A DNA stretch of 34,364 bases from Deltaproteobacteria bacterium (GTDB lineage Bacteria; Myxococcota_A; UBA796; UBA2385): contig JAEUKK010000044.1 of NCBI GenBank assembly GCA_016792625.1, forward strand, positions 1 through 34,364, given 5' to 3'. The notes under the pieces were generated by a model, which saw nothing but the letters and a program-made list of their open reading frames with translations, was not told where the DNA came from and ran no database searches. Both the position numbers and the translations under genes were made by a program. Each line of letters starts with the position of its first letter. Position 1 is the stretch's first letter. Below, one piece after another: positions 7,116-15,600 of the stretch.

Positions 7116-8788
7116 GCAAGGCCAAGAAGGCCGCTCCCGCTGGCCCGGTGACCCTGCGCTGGACGCTGGACGAGCTGCCCTCGGCCCAGCACCGCGCCGG
7201 CCTCGCCGGCCTGTGCTTGATGGTCCCCTTTCTGCACCGCCGCCCCGGCTGGGAGGGCACCTGCGCGCTCGAGGTCGAGCCGACCGCCGCGACCCTGACC
7301 GTGGACCTGCCCGGCCTCACCGCGCTGCTCGACGAGGTCTACGCCGCCTCGGCCGAGGAGGAGGCCGTCGAGAAGCCGTACTTGGACGCAAAGAAAGAGG
7401 TCAAGCCGCCGCTGCGCACCGAGGAGCGCACGGTGCTCAAGAACGGCAAAGAGAAGGTGGTCACGCTCTACGTCTACCCGAAGGTGGTGCCGGGCGGCGG
7501 CCCGCTGGTCGAGTGTGAGCCCGAGGCGCCCGCCGACCCCGAAGGAAAGGGCAAGGCCAGCGCCCTGCACGGCCGGGTCTGGATCAAGCTCTGGCGCGAC
7601 ATGATCTGGACCATCTACCGCGGCGTGCCCGCCACCCGGCTGGTCTTCGCGGCGCGGGCCGAGGGCGGCCACAGCGGGATGGAAGAGGACCTGTTCAAGG
7701 CGCTGCGGCAGGTCGACGCGGTCGCCGAGCAGACCAGCAGCCTGATGTTGGGAGCCCAGGCGACCACCGCCGACGGCGTGCCGTTCGGCGACCTGGCCCG
7801 CACCCAGCTGCTGCTGCACTTCACGCCCTTCGCGACCGCGATCTACGTGCCCCAGGTTGTGGCCTGGGACCGCAAAGAGAAGCGCCTCAGCGCCGACAAG
7901 GACGGCTTCGCCTTGGCCTTCCCCGAGGTGGCCGACCTGACGCGCTTCTGCGCCGCGTGGCCCCGCGTGTTGAAGCAGCGCAGCGGCGAGGTCGCCGGCT
8001 ACCTGCCGCGCCAGGCGCTCATCGACGTGCCCGCCGAGGCCGGCCTCGACCCGATGGTGCGCCTCGAGGCCGCGGTGGCCGCCGACCGCGGTGATGCCAG
8101 CGCCCGCGCGGTGGCCGCCTATGACGTCGTGCACACGCGCAAAGACGGCAACAACGTGCGCGTGCTCGGCCTGACCCGGGTCGAGCCGGCCCGCGCCCTG
8201 CTCGACGAGTGGGCCCGCCTGCGCGGCGCGCACAAGAGCCCGCTCATCCGCCAGCAGCGGCTGATCAACTTGATGGCCGAGCGGCCGCGGTGGTCGGGCT
8301 TCGACCGGCTGGTCGCGACCACCAGCGTGGACCTGTTCATCCCCCGCAGCCAGGGCGACCGCCCGCCCTACGACGCCTGGAACGTGCAGCATGACCTGCG
8401 CGCCGCCTTCACCGAAGCCAAGGAGAGCAGCCCGATGCCAGAAGCCACCGATCCCGTGCCCGGCCTCGTCCTCCGCGTGGTCAGCACCTACATCAACCAC
8501 AAGCTCGGCGCGAAGTACGAGCTGACCTGGAGCACGGTCAAGGACGCCCAGAACGACGACCCAGGGCGCCGCGACTACCAAGAGAAGCGTGAGAAGGTGG
8601 GCCGCGACGCCTTCCTCGCCGTCCGCAGCCGCACTGGGGCGGACTTCACCGACTACTTCGTGAGCACCCTCTGCTCGGCCCCGCAGCGCCTGAAAGAAGA
8701 GGACTTCCTCACCCTCTCGCGCGCGCTGACCAGCGACACCGACACGGTGCGCACGCTGACCCTGCTCGCCCTCTCTGCCCGCTCTTGA
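7112..8788 (+). CDS. cas8: Cas8 large subunit of the MYXAN type (Cmx8, DevT-like)
   Basis: This 558-aa protein is the large subunit of the crRNA surveillance complex, which in type I systems reads the PAM and recruits Cas3. Its beginning (LDELPSAQHRAGLAGLCLM) and the segment LWRDMIWTIYRGVPATR resemble the Cmx8 proteins of MYXAN loci, the family of M. xanthus DevT. The ATG at 7112 has a strong GGAGG six bases upstream and overlaps the cas3 stop by 4 nt. The last 117 residues form an apparently separate helical domain that starts exactly at an internal methionine with its own ribosome site (see 8435-8788). Assignment by position between cas3 and cas7 agrees with the sequence features. Large subunits diverge fast, so the exact family name is less certain than the role. 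Confidence 0.85.
   Translation: MSKAKKAAPAGPVTLRWTLDELPSAQHRAGLAGLCLMVPFLHRRPGWEGTCALEVEPTAATLTVDLPGLTALLDEVYAASAEEEAVEKPYLDAKKEVKPPLRTEERTVLKNGKEKVVTLYVYPKVVPGGGPLVECEPEAPADPEGKGKASALHGRVWIKLWRDMIWTIYRGVPATRLVFAARAEGGHSGMEEDLFKALRQVDAVAEQTSSLMLGAQATTADGVPFGDLARTQLLLHFTPFATAIYVPQVVAWDRKEKRLSADKDGFALAFPEVADLTRFCAAWPRVLKQRSGEVAGYLPRQALIDVPAEAGLDPMVRLEAAVAADRGDASARAVAAYDVVHTRKDGNNVRVLGLTRVEPARALLDEWARLRGAHKSPLIRQQRLINLMAERPRWSGFDRLVATTSVDLFIPRSQGDRPPYDAWNVQHDLRAAFTEAKESSPMPEATDPVPGLVLRVVSTYINHKLGAKYELTWSTVKDAQNDDPGRRDYQEKREKVGRDAFLAVRSRTGADFTDYFVSTLCSAPQRLKEEDFLTLSRALTSDTDTVRTLTLLALSARS
8435..8788 (+). CDS. Predicted internally translated small subunit (Cas11-like) within cas8
   Basis: Inside cas8, an ATG at 8435 is in the cas8 frame (1323 bases after its start, 441 codons) and is preceded by AAGGAG at 8420-8425, nine bases upstream. 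Translation from here would give a 117-aa protein starting MPEATDPVPGLVLRV and ending with the Cas8 C-terminus. The segment is predominantly helical by eye, and 117 aa is the size range of Cas11 small subunits. In types I-B, I-C and I-D the small subunit is known to be made from an internal start in the large-subunit gene. No separate cas11 gene exists in this operon. That this happens in a MYXAN system is my inference. Confidence 0.45.
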   Translation: MPEATDPVPGLVLRVVSTYINHKLGAKYELTWSTVKDAQNDDPGRRDYQEKREKVGRDAFLAVRSRTGADFTDYFVSTLCSAPQRLKEEDFLTLSRALTSDTDTVRTLTLLALSARS

Positions 8789-8817
8789 GCCGCCCCGCGA
8801 TCCAACTTGGAGGCCCG

Positions 8818-9708
8818 ATGCCCGCACAGAACCTGTTCGCCACCGTCCTGACCCACGCCGCGCCCTCGTCGAACTACCGCGGCGAGAGCGAAGAGAACCG
8901 CACCATCATCCAGAAGATCACCCGCGGCGGCCACGAGTACGCCGTGGTCAGCGCCGAGGCCATGCGCAACGCGCTGCGCGAGATCTTGGCGGGCTACGGC
9001 CTGCCGAGCAACCGCAGCCGCCTGCACGACGAGGACCAGCTCGCGGTCGAGTTCCGCGACTTCCCCGACGCCGAGGCCTACGCCGACGACTTCCTCTTTG
9101 GCTACATGGTGGCCGACCCCAAAGAGATGAAGAAGGTCAAGCGGCCCTCGAAGCGTGACAGCGTGCTGCGCATGAACCTCGCGGTCGCGCTGACGCCCTA
9201 CCGCTTCAACGCCACCTTCCACCAGTCGCCGCTCAACGGCGGCAAGAGCCCCTGGCGCAACTCAAGCAGCTCGGCGCTGCTGCACCGCGAGGTCAGCTAC
9301 ACCGCCTACCAGTACCCCTTCGCCCTGGCCGGCGCCGATCTGGCCGCCCACCCCAAGGGCGCCGCCTGGGGCGCGGCCCTGCTGCGGGGCATCGGCGAGC
9401 TGTCGAACGTCGCCGGCGGCCACGCCCGCTCGCTGTACGAGATGGCGCCGCGCAGCGTCGTGGCCCGCCTCACGCCCGCCTTGGTGGGCGGCTTCTCGAC
9501 CTATGGCTTTGACGAGCAGGGGCGCTTCCCCGAGCTGAGCCGCCTGCACGCCGATGACCTGCCGCCGGGCGAGTTCTGGCTGGGCGGCGAGGTGGTGCGC
9601 GCCCTGCCCGCCGAGCAGCGGGCGGCCCTCACCGCGGCCGGCGCCCACCTCTACGACAGCCCCCAGCGCCTGCTCGCCGACATCGGCGCGGCCCTGGGCG
9701 CTGCATGA
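8818..9708 (+). CDS. cas7: Cas7 backbone subunit, DevR family
   Basis: Cas7 copies polymerise along the crRNA spacer to form the backbone of the surveillance complex. The 296-aa product is of normal family length and has the DevR/Cst2-like N-terminus (NLFATVLTHAAPSSNYRGESEENRTIIQKI), the RAMP-like central part (RFNATFHQSPLNGG), and HREVSYTAYQYPFALAG, a stretch typical of DevR proteins. The ATG at 8818 is preferred because GGAGG sits five bases before it; a TTG at 8785 overlapping the cas8 stop is in frame but lacks such a site. It is followed by cas5 with a 4-nt ATGA overlap. In M. xanthus DevR also influences sporulation; nothing here shows whether that applies in this organism. Confidence 0.9.
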   Translation: MPAQNLFATVLTHAAPSSNYRGESEENRTIIQKITRGGHEYAVVSAEAMRNALREILAGYGLPSNRSRLHDEDQLAVEFRDFPDAEAYADDFLFGYMVADPKEMKKVKRPSKRDSVLRMNLAVALTPYRFNATFHQSPLNGGKSPWRNSSSSALLHREVSYTAYQYPFALAGADLAAHPKGAAWGAALLRGIGELSNVAGGHARSLYEMAPRSVVARLTPALVGGFSTYGFDEQGRFPELSRLHADDLPPGEFWLGGEVVRALPAEQRAALTAAGAHLYDSPQRLLADIGAALGAA

Positions 9709-10400
9709 GCGGGGCCGCCCCGCGCCGGGCCTACCTGCGGGCCCGGGCGCCCTTCGCCGCCTACCGGTGGCTGCAGGCGGGCGTCTACCGCGGCACCAGC
9801 CCAGTGATGACGCCCAGCGCGGCCTATGGGCTGCTGCTCAACCTCGCGGGCGTCGAGAGCCGCGCGGCGCTCGACACCCCGGTCACCCAGACCCGGCCGG
9901 GCCTGCCCGCGCTGCGGCTCGCCGTCGGCGCGGTGCAGCCGGCGGGGCTCAGCTCGCTGTACCAGCAGCTGCACGGCTACCCGGTCGGCAATTCCAGCAA
10001 GGCCTTGCAGGAGCGCGCCCGGGGGGCGAAGTACCACATCGCGCCGGTCCGCCGCGAGCTGCTCGTCGACCTCGACGTCGTCATCGCGGTGGAGGGCGAC
10101 CCAGCGCTGCTCGACGCGGTGGGGGCCGGGCTCAGCGGCGCGGCCCCGCGGGCCTACGGCCTGCCCTTCGCCGGTGACAACAACCTGCTCTTCGACGAGC
10201 TGCGGCTGTCGGACGCGCCCACCCCGGCGCGCTGGTACGCGCGGCTCGCGGCGGGCGGGCGGGCCGCGGGCAGCGCCCGGCTGACGGTGCACATCGACCG
10301 CGCCGACAGCGGGCGCACCCAGGCGCCCCTGTTCGCCCCGGTCGACCCGCCAGCGGCCGAGCCACCGGCCGAGGCCTGGGTGCAGCTGCCCGCCGCTTGA
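9705..10400 (+). CDS. cas5: Cas5, DevS/Cmx5 family
   Basis: Cas5 caps the 5' handle of the crRNA and joins it to the large subunit. The 231-aa protein starts with RAYLRARAPFAAYRWLQAGVYRGTSPVMTPSAAYGLLLNLAGVESR. The feature of note there is the Cas5 signature of a basic/aromatic strand, then a Pro-Thr-Pro-Ser-type turn and a small-residue helix. It overlaps cas7 by 4 nt. The ribosome site is weak, so translation probably depends on coupling to cas7. The C-terminus is rich in Pro/Ala and looks unstructured. It is followed by 65 nt before the adaptation genes, the only real gap inside the cas operon. Confidence 0.87.
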   Translation: MSGAAPRRAYLRARAPFAAYRWLQAGVYRGTSPVMTPSAAYGLLLNLAGVESRAALDTPVTQTRPGLPALRLAVGAVQPAGLSSLYQQLHGYPVGNSSKALQERARGAKYHIAPVRRELLVDLDVVIAVEGDPALLDAVGAGLSGAAPRAYGLPFAGDNNLLFDELRLSDAPTPARWYARLAAGGRAAGSARLTVHIDRADSGRTQAPLFAPVDPPAAEPPAEAWVQLPAA

Positions 10401-10413
10401 GGGGCGCGGGGCG

Positions 10414-10427
10414 GACCCGGGTGGGTC
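10414..10427 (+). promoter_or_regulatory. Hairpin in the cas5-cas4/cas1 gap
   Basis: GACCC, GGGT, GGGTC forms a 5-bp stem in the 65-nt gap separating the effector genes from the adaptation genes. It could lower read-through into cas4/cas1 and cas2, or protect the upstream mRNA end. The structure is seen; the function is a guess. Confidence 0.25.
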
Positions 10428-10465
10428 GGCCTCGCGCCCTCAGCTCTGCTACCAATGAGGTGCCC

Positions 10466-12094
10466 ATGGATGAGCCGACGCTGCGCGTGATGTCGCTCCA
10501 TGCGCTGGCCTACTGCGAGCGGCTGTTTTACCTCGAAGAGGTCGAAGAGTTGCGTGTGGCAGACGAGCGTGTGTTTGCTGGCCGGACGCTGCACGAGCAG
10601 CTCGCGGAGGAAGGGGAGCTCATCGAGCTCACCCTCGAGGATGAGCAGCTCGGGCTGCGCGGCCGGGTCGACGCCCTGCGCCGCCGGGACGGCCAGCTCA
10701 TCCCCTATGAGCACAAGCGCGGCCGCTGTCGCGACGAGGGAGCCGCCAAGGCGGCTTGGCCGTCCGACCGCCTGCAGCTCGGCGCATACGCGCTGCTGCT
10801 CGAGCGCGCCACCGGCCGCCCCATCCCCGAGGGGCGGGTTCGGTACCACAAGGACAACACGCTGGTGCGCGTCCCGATCGACGAGGCCCTGCGGGCCGAG
10901 GTGGTCGCGGCGGTCGAGCGGGCGCGCGCGCTGAGCCACGCGACCACCCGACCACCGGTGACGAGCGATGAGCGTCGCTGCGGCCGTTGCTCGCTCGCGC
11001 CGGTCTGCCTGCCTGAAGAGACCCGCAAGGCCGCAGATCCCGACTATGCGGCGAGCAGGCTGTTCCCCGCCGATGACGAGCGCCAGACCCTGCACGTGCT
11101 TGGGCACGGCACGCGGATCGGGCGGGAGGGAGAGCGGCTCAAGGTCACCCCGCTTGAGGGCGGCGCCACCGCCCACCCCATCGAGACCGTGCGTGCCGTC
11201 GTTCTGCACGCCTACGCTTCGGTCAGCGCGCAGGCGCTGCACCTCTGCGCCGACCACGGCGTCGCCGTGCACTGGTTCACCGGCGGTGGCCGGTACATGG
11301 GCAGCTTCCTCGCCGATGACCTCGCCGTCCAGCGGCGCATCCGGCAGTACGAAGCGCTGCGGGCGCCCGGCTTTCAGCTGCAGCTCGCCCGCCGCTTGGT
11401 CACCGCGCGCATTGAGGGCCAGCTTCGCTTCTTGCTGCGGTCGAGCCGCGGGGGTGAGGCGCGGCCGGCCGGGCTGGAGTCGTCCCTCGACGGCATGCGC
11501 GCCTCACTCGGCGCCGTGAGCCGGGCCGACAACCCCGCGACGCTGCTCGGGCTGGAGGGGCAGGCCGCGGCCGCCTACTTCGCCGGCCTGCCCCACGTGC
11601 TCTCGGCCGAGGTCGATCCCGCCCTCGCGCCCATCGGCCGGTCGCGTCGCCCGCCCCGCGACCCCTTCAACGCGATGCTCAGCTTTGGCTACGCCCTGCT
11701 GCTGCGCGAGGTGGTGCAGGCCATCCGCGGGGTGGGCCTTGACGCGGCCTTTGGGTTCTACCACCGCCCCCGGTCGGCCGCGCCGCCCCTGGCCCTCGAC
11801 CTCATCGAGCTCTTTCGCGTGCCCTGCGTCGACATGGCGGTGGTGGCTGCGGTCAACCGGCGCCAGTTCGATCCGGTCGCCGACTTCTCCCGCGCCGGCG
11901 AGCAGGTGTGGCTCAGCGACACGGGCCGTCGCAAGCTCATCGAGGTCTTCGAGCGGCGGCTCGCCGACACCTACAAGCACCCGGTCCTCGACTATTCGCT
12001 GTCGTATCGGCGGCAGATCGAGCTCGAGGTGCGGCTGCTTGAGAAAGAGTGGTCTGGCGAGCCCGGCCTCTTTGCCCGAGCGAGGATCCGCTGA
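10466..12094 (+). CDS. cas4-cas1: Cas4-Cas1 fusion protein (prespacer-processing nuclease and integrase)
   Basis: The 542-aa protein joins two adaptation enzymes. Residues 1-190 are Cas4, a RecB-like nuclease that trims prespacers and selects the PAM. It has four cysteines for an iron-sulfur cluster (C17, C172, C175, C181) and nuclease residues H43, D69 (GRVDAL), E82 and K84 (YEHKRG), followed by QLGAY. Residues 205-542 are Cas1, the integrase, with metal ligands E364 (LEGQAAAAYF), H433 (GFYHRP) and D445 (LALDLIELFR). The ATG at 10466 has GAGG five bases before it; the frame extends 23 codons further up without a better start. It shares one base with cas2 (TGATG). Cas4-Cas1 fusions are known in some type I loci, including type I-G and dev-type loci. 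Confidence 0.93.
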   Translation: MDEPTLRVMSLHALAYCERLFYLEEVEELRVADERVFAGRTLHEQLAEEGELIELTLEDEQLGLRGRVDALRRRDGQLIPYEHKRGRCRDEGAAKAAWPSDRLQLGAYALLLERATGRPIPEGRVRYHKDNTLVRVPIDEALRAEVVAAVERARALSHATTRPPVTSDERRCGRCSLAPVCLPEETRKAADPDYAASRLFPADDERQTLHVLGHGTRIGREGERLKVTPLEGGATAHPIETVRAVVLHAYASVSAQALHLCADHGVAVHWFTGGGRYMGSFLADDLAVQRRIRQYEALRAPGFQLQLARRLVTARIEGQLRFLLRSSRGGEARPAGLESSLDGMRASLGAVSRADNPATLLGLEGQAAAAYFAGLPHVLSAEVDPALAPIGRSRRPPRDPFNAMLSFGYALLLREVVQAIRGVGLDAAFGFYHRPRSAAPPLALDLIELFRVPCVDMAVVAAVNRRQFDPVADFSRAGEQVWLSDTGRRKLIEVFERRLADTYKHPVLDYSLSYRRQIELEVRLLEKEWSGEPGLFARARIR

Positions 12095-12390
12095 TGGCCA
12101 GTACCAGCCGCGAGCACCTCGTCATCTACGACGTCCGCGACCCGAAGCGCTGGCGGCGCGTGCACCGCATCGTGCTTGGCCATGGCCACCGGGTGCAGCT
12201 CTCGGTCTTTCGCGTCCGGGCCACCGAGGTGGCCATCGAGCGGCTGCGGTGGGAGCTGGAGCGGGTGATGGAGGGCGACGACAACCTGCTCATCATCCCG
12301 CTGTGCCCGCGCTGCGCCGACCGTGTCGCCGCCAGGCACGACGACTGCGACTGGCCCGCTGAGGAGCCGCCCTTCAAGATCGTGGACTGA
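12094..12390 (+). CDS. cas2: Cas2, spacer-acquisition subunit
   Basis: Cas2 forms the dimeric core of the Cas1-Cas2 integrase that inserts new spacers at the leader end. The 98-aa protein has the ferredoxin-like start HLVIYDVRDPKRWRRVHRI with the conserved aspartate (D13) and the second strand HRVQLSVFRV. Length and motifs are normal for the family. The C-terminus contains CPRCADRVAARHDDCDW, a Cys/His cluster also seen in some other Cas2 proteins. The start overlaps the stop of the Cas4-Cas1 gene by one base, and AGGA lies about seven bases upstream. It is the last cas gene; the array leader begins directly after its stop codon. Confidence 0.93.
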   Translation: MASTSREHLVIYDVRDPKRWRRVHRIVLGHGHRVQLSVFRVRATEVAIERLRWELERVMEGDDNLLIIPLCPRCADRVAARHDDCDWPAEEPPFKIVD

Positions 12391-12637
12391 GCTGGCGCGG
12401 TCATGCACCAGCCGGCGTCGCGGCGCCGGCTTGCTGCCACACAGCGAGCGCGGCCTCACTGGCGTGCTTCTCGTCGTCTTTGACAGCCAAGCGGTGCGCG
12501 ATCGACGCGGAGCGCGGCGAGGCCAGCGATCTCGCAGAGCCGTCGACCGGCGACGGTGTTAGCCTGCATCGCGGCGTGGTGGTGCGTGAACCTGCGTGGT
12601 GAGAGTGACGTAGTGGAGGATAATGTGAAGGTGCGCC
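12391..12637 (+). promoter_or_regulatory. CRISPR leader with probable array promoter
   Basis: This 247-bp stretch lies between the cas2 stop and the first repeat. That side of the array holds uniform repeats, while variant repeats lie at the far end, so this is the leader. It is less GC-rich near the array. A -10-like GATAAT at 12619-12624 would start transcription around 12630, just before the first repeat, but I see no good -35 at the right distance. A TTGACA occurs at 12479-12484 without a matching -10. No gene is supported here. Confidence 0.6.
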
Positions 12638-15600
12638 GTGCTCCTCCCGGTGATGCCGCAAGGCGTTGAGCACACCTGCGCCGCCCCGCACTACCTCCCC
12701 GCCGACGGGTGCTCCTCCCGGTGATGCCGCAAGGCGTTGAGCACCAAAACAACGTCATGGGCTCTTTCAAGGAGCTTCAGTGTGCTCCTCCCGGTGATGC
12801 CGCAAGGCGTTGAGCACTCGCCGGCCCGGCTCGCCGCCCTGGGCGACTACATGTGCTCCTCCCGGTGATGCCGCAAGGCGTTGAGCACAGGGCGGGCCGC
12901 GCCCCACTCGGTGGGCCCCCCGCGTGCTCCTCCCGGTGATGCCGCAAGGCGTTGAGCACACGGCGTCCACCAGCTCCGGAAGCGCGTCAACCAACGCGTG
13001 CTCCTCCCGGTGATGCCGCAAGGCGTTGAGCACGTGAAGGGCATCATGACGGCCCTCCTGGAGCGCCCGGTGCTCCTCCCGGTGATGCCGCAAGGCGTTG
13101 AGCACAGGAAGTGGAACCGCTGTTCATCGGTCTCATCAAGTGCTCCTCCCGGTGATGCCGCAAGGCGTTGAGCACAGCAGGATGGTCTGGCCGGACTCGA
13201 CGCCGTCCTCTTCGTGCTCCTCCCGGTGATGCCGCAAGGCGTTGAGCACTGCAACCCGATCCCGTTGATCTGGACGTAGGGGTAGAGTGTGCTCCTCCCG
13301 GTGATGCCGCAAGGCGTTGAGCACCCGGCCGCGTCGCCGAGCTCGAGGAGCCCCTCACGTGCTCCTCCCGGTGATGCCGCAAGGCGTTGAGCACTCGGCG
13401 TTTTGGCGCAGCTTCCGCTGCCACCACTCGGGTGCTCCTCCCGGTGATGCCGCAAGGCGTTGAGCACGGCGTCTGATGCCCCCGATGCGGCATGGCTTGG
13501 CTGTGCTCCTCCCGGTGATGCCGCAAGGCGTTGAGCACGAGGCCAAGGCCTGCTGGGAGCTGGGTGTCATCCGCGTGCTCCTCCCGGTGATGCCGCAAGG
13601 CGTTGAGCACGCGGGCCTCGACACGGCCACCACGGCCACCACGGCCGTGCTCCTCCCGGTGATGCCGCAAGGCGTTGAGCACGCGCCCGCGAACGTGAGC
13701 TGACCCGACCGCACGCCGGTGCTCCTCCCGGTGATGCCGCAAGGCGTTGAGCACCCGAGCAGGCGGCGCATCGCCCAAGCCATGGCCACGTGCTCCTCCC
13801 GGTGATGCCGCAAGGCGTTGAGCACCCCACCGCCCCGACCGCAGCCCCCGCCGCGGCCGGGGGTGCTCCTCCCGGTGATGCCGCAAGGCGTTGAGCACAG
13901 CGGTCGCTGCGCTACACCGAAGCGGCGTCGGAGTGCTCCTCCCGGTGATGCCGCAAGGCGTTGAGCACAGCAGGTCGGCGGCGCGCTGACCTTGCCTGCG
14001 TCCTGTGCTCCTCCCGGTGATGCCGCAAGGCGTTGAGCACTTGCGCGCGGTCTGCGTGAGGCTGGAATCGTTGATGTGCGTGCTCCTCCCGGTGATGCCG
14101 CAAGGCGTTGAGCACCGATGACCCTCCGGCGGGCGGTGATGCGGGTCAGCGTGGTGCTCCTCCCGGTGATGCCGCAAGGCGTTGAGCACCGCAGCCGGCC
14201 GGCGGTGCCCACGTTCTGCTCCACCGTGCTCCTCCCGGTGATGCCGCAAGGCGTTGAGCACGCGACCGCGACCGTCTGCACCCTCGCCCAAAACTAGTGC
14301 TCCTCCCGGTGATGCCGCAAGGCGTTGAGCACGGTCTCTTTGCGTCGTGAGGGTCCGCCCTTTGAGTGTGCTCCTCCCGGTGATGCCGCAAGGCGTTGAG
14401 CACGCCGTCGGGTTGTTCGCGTGAAACCCGTTGATGGGGTGCTCCTCCCGGTGATGCCGCAAGGCGTTGAGCACGCCGGGCGATGGCCGGCCGGGGCGGC
14501 GTGGCCCTCGAGGGTGCTCCTCCCGGTGATGCCGCAAGGCGTTGAGCACTGTCACAGCGTCGCGCGCCGTCCGCATCGCCTCCGGTGCTCCTCCCGGTGA
14601 TGCCGCAAGGCGTTGAGCACACCTCGCCCGTCGCCACCAATCGCAGCGCCCTCCTCGTGCTCCTCCCGGTGATGCCGCAAGGCGTTGAGCACGTCGAGGC
14701 CCTGGCCGCCGCTGGTGTGGCTGCGGGTGCTCCTCCCGGTGATGCCGCAAGGCGTTGAGCACGCCACGCGGCCCGCGCCGTCGTCGCTGACCTACAAACG
14801 TGCTCCTCCCGGTGATGCCGCAAGGCGTTGAGCACCTGGAGGCCCAGTTCAACCGGGCTCGAGAGGTCATGGAAGAGGTGCTCCTCCCGGTGATGCCGCA
14901 AGGCGTTGAGCACTTCTGCGGGCCGTTGGTCTGGTCGAGGATGACACCGTGCTCCTCCCGGTGATGCCGCAAGGCGTTGAGCACACCTGTCCGAGTCGCT
15001 GGGCGAGCTGGCCTACGGCGTGCTCCTCCCGGTGATGCCGCAAGGCGTTGAGCACGTCAGGCGGGCGCGCTGGCCCGCGGTGACCGCCTGGTGCTCCTCC
15101 CGGTGATGCCGCAAGGCGTTGAGCACCACTGACTGAGAGGAGGATCGCGCGCAGTCACCGGTGCTCCTCCCGGTGATGCCGCAAGGCGTTGAGCACGTCA
15201 AGGCGCGCGGCTATGCCGCGTCGGTGGCCGCGCGTGCTCCTCCCGGTGATGCCGCAAGGCGTTGAGCACGCGTCGGCCAGCGCGGCCCCGTCATCGACGC
15301 TCAAGTGCTCCTCCCGGTGATGCCGCAAGGCGTTGAGCACGCGGCGGCGCCTTCATCCTGGGCATAGCGCCCCAGTGCTCCTCCCGGTGATGCCGCAAGG
15401 CGTTGAGCACATGCCCTAAGTGGAGCCGACGAGCGCATGATCGCCGTGCTCCTCCCGGTGATGCCGCAAGGCGTTGAGCACGTCCTACTGCGGCAGGCCC
15501 ACCGCACCGTGACCGAGTGCTCCTCCCGGTGATGCCGCAAGGCGTTGAGCACCGCGGCGCGACCACGGCCGGCATCGCGCTGGTCGCGGTGCTCCTCCCG

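Noticed and set aside
7064..8827. A 587-aa minus-strand frame opposite cas8
   Set aside because: Antisense shadow of cas8 with no recognisable domain or ribosome site.
12479..12507. TTGACA in the leader as a -35 element
   Set aside because: No acceptable -10 follows at 16-18 bp (the bases there are GC-rich), and the start would be more than 120 bp before the first repeat.
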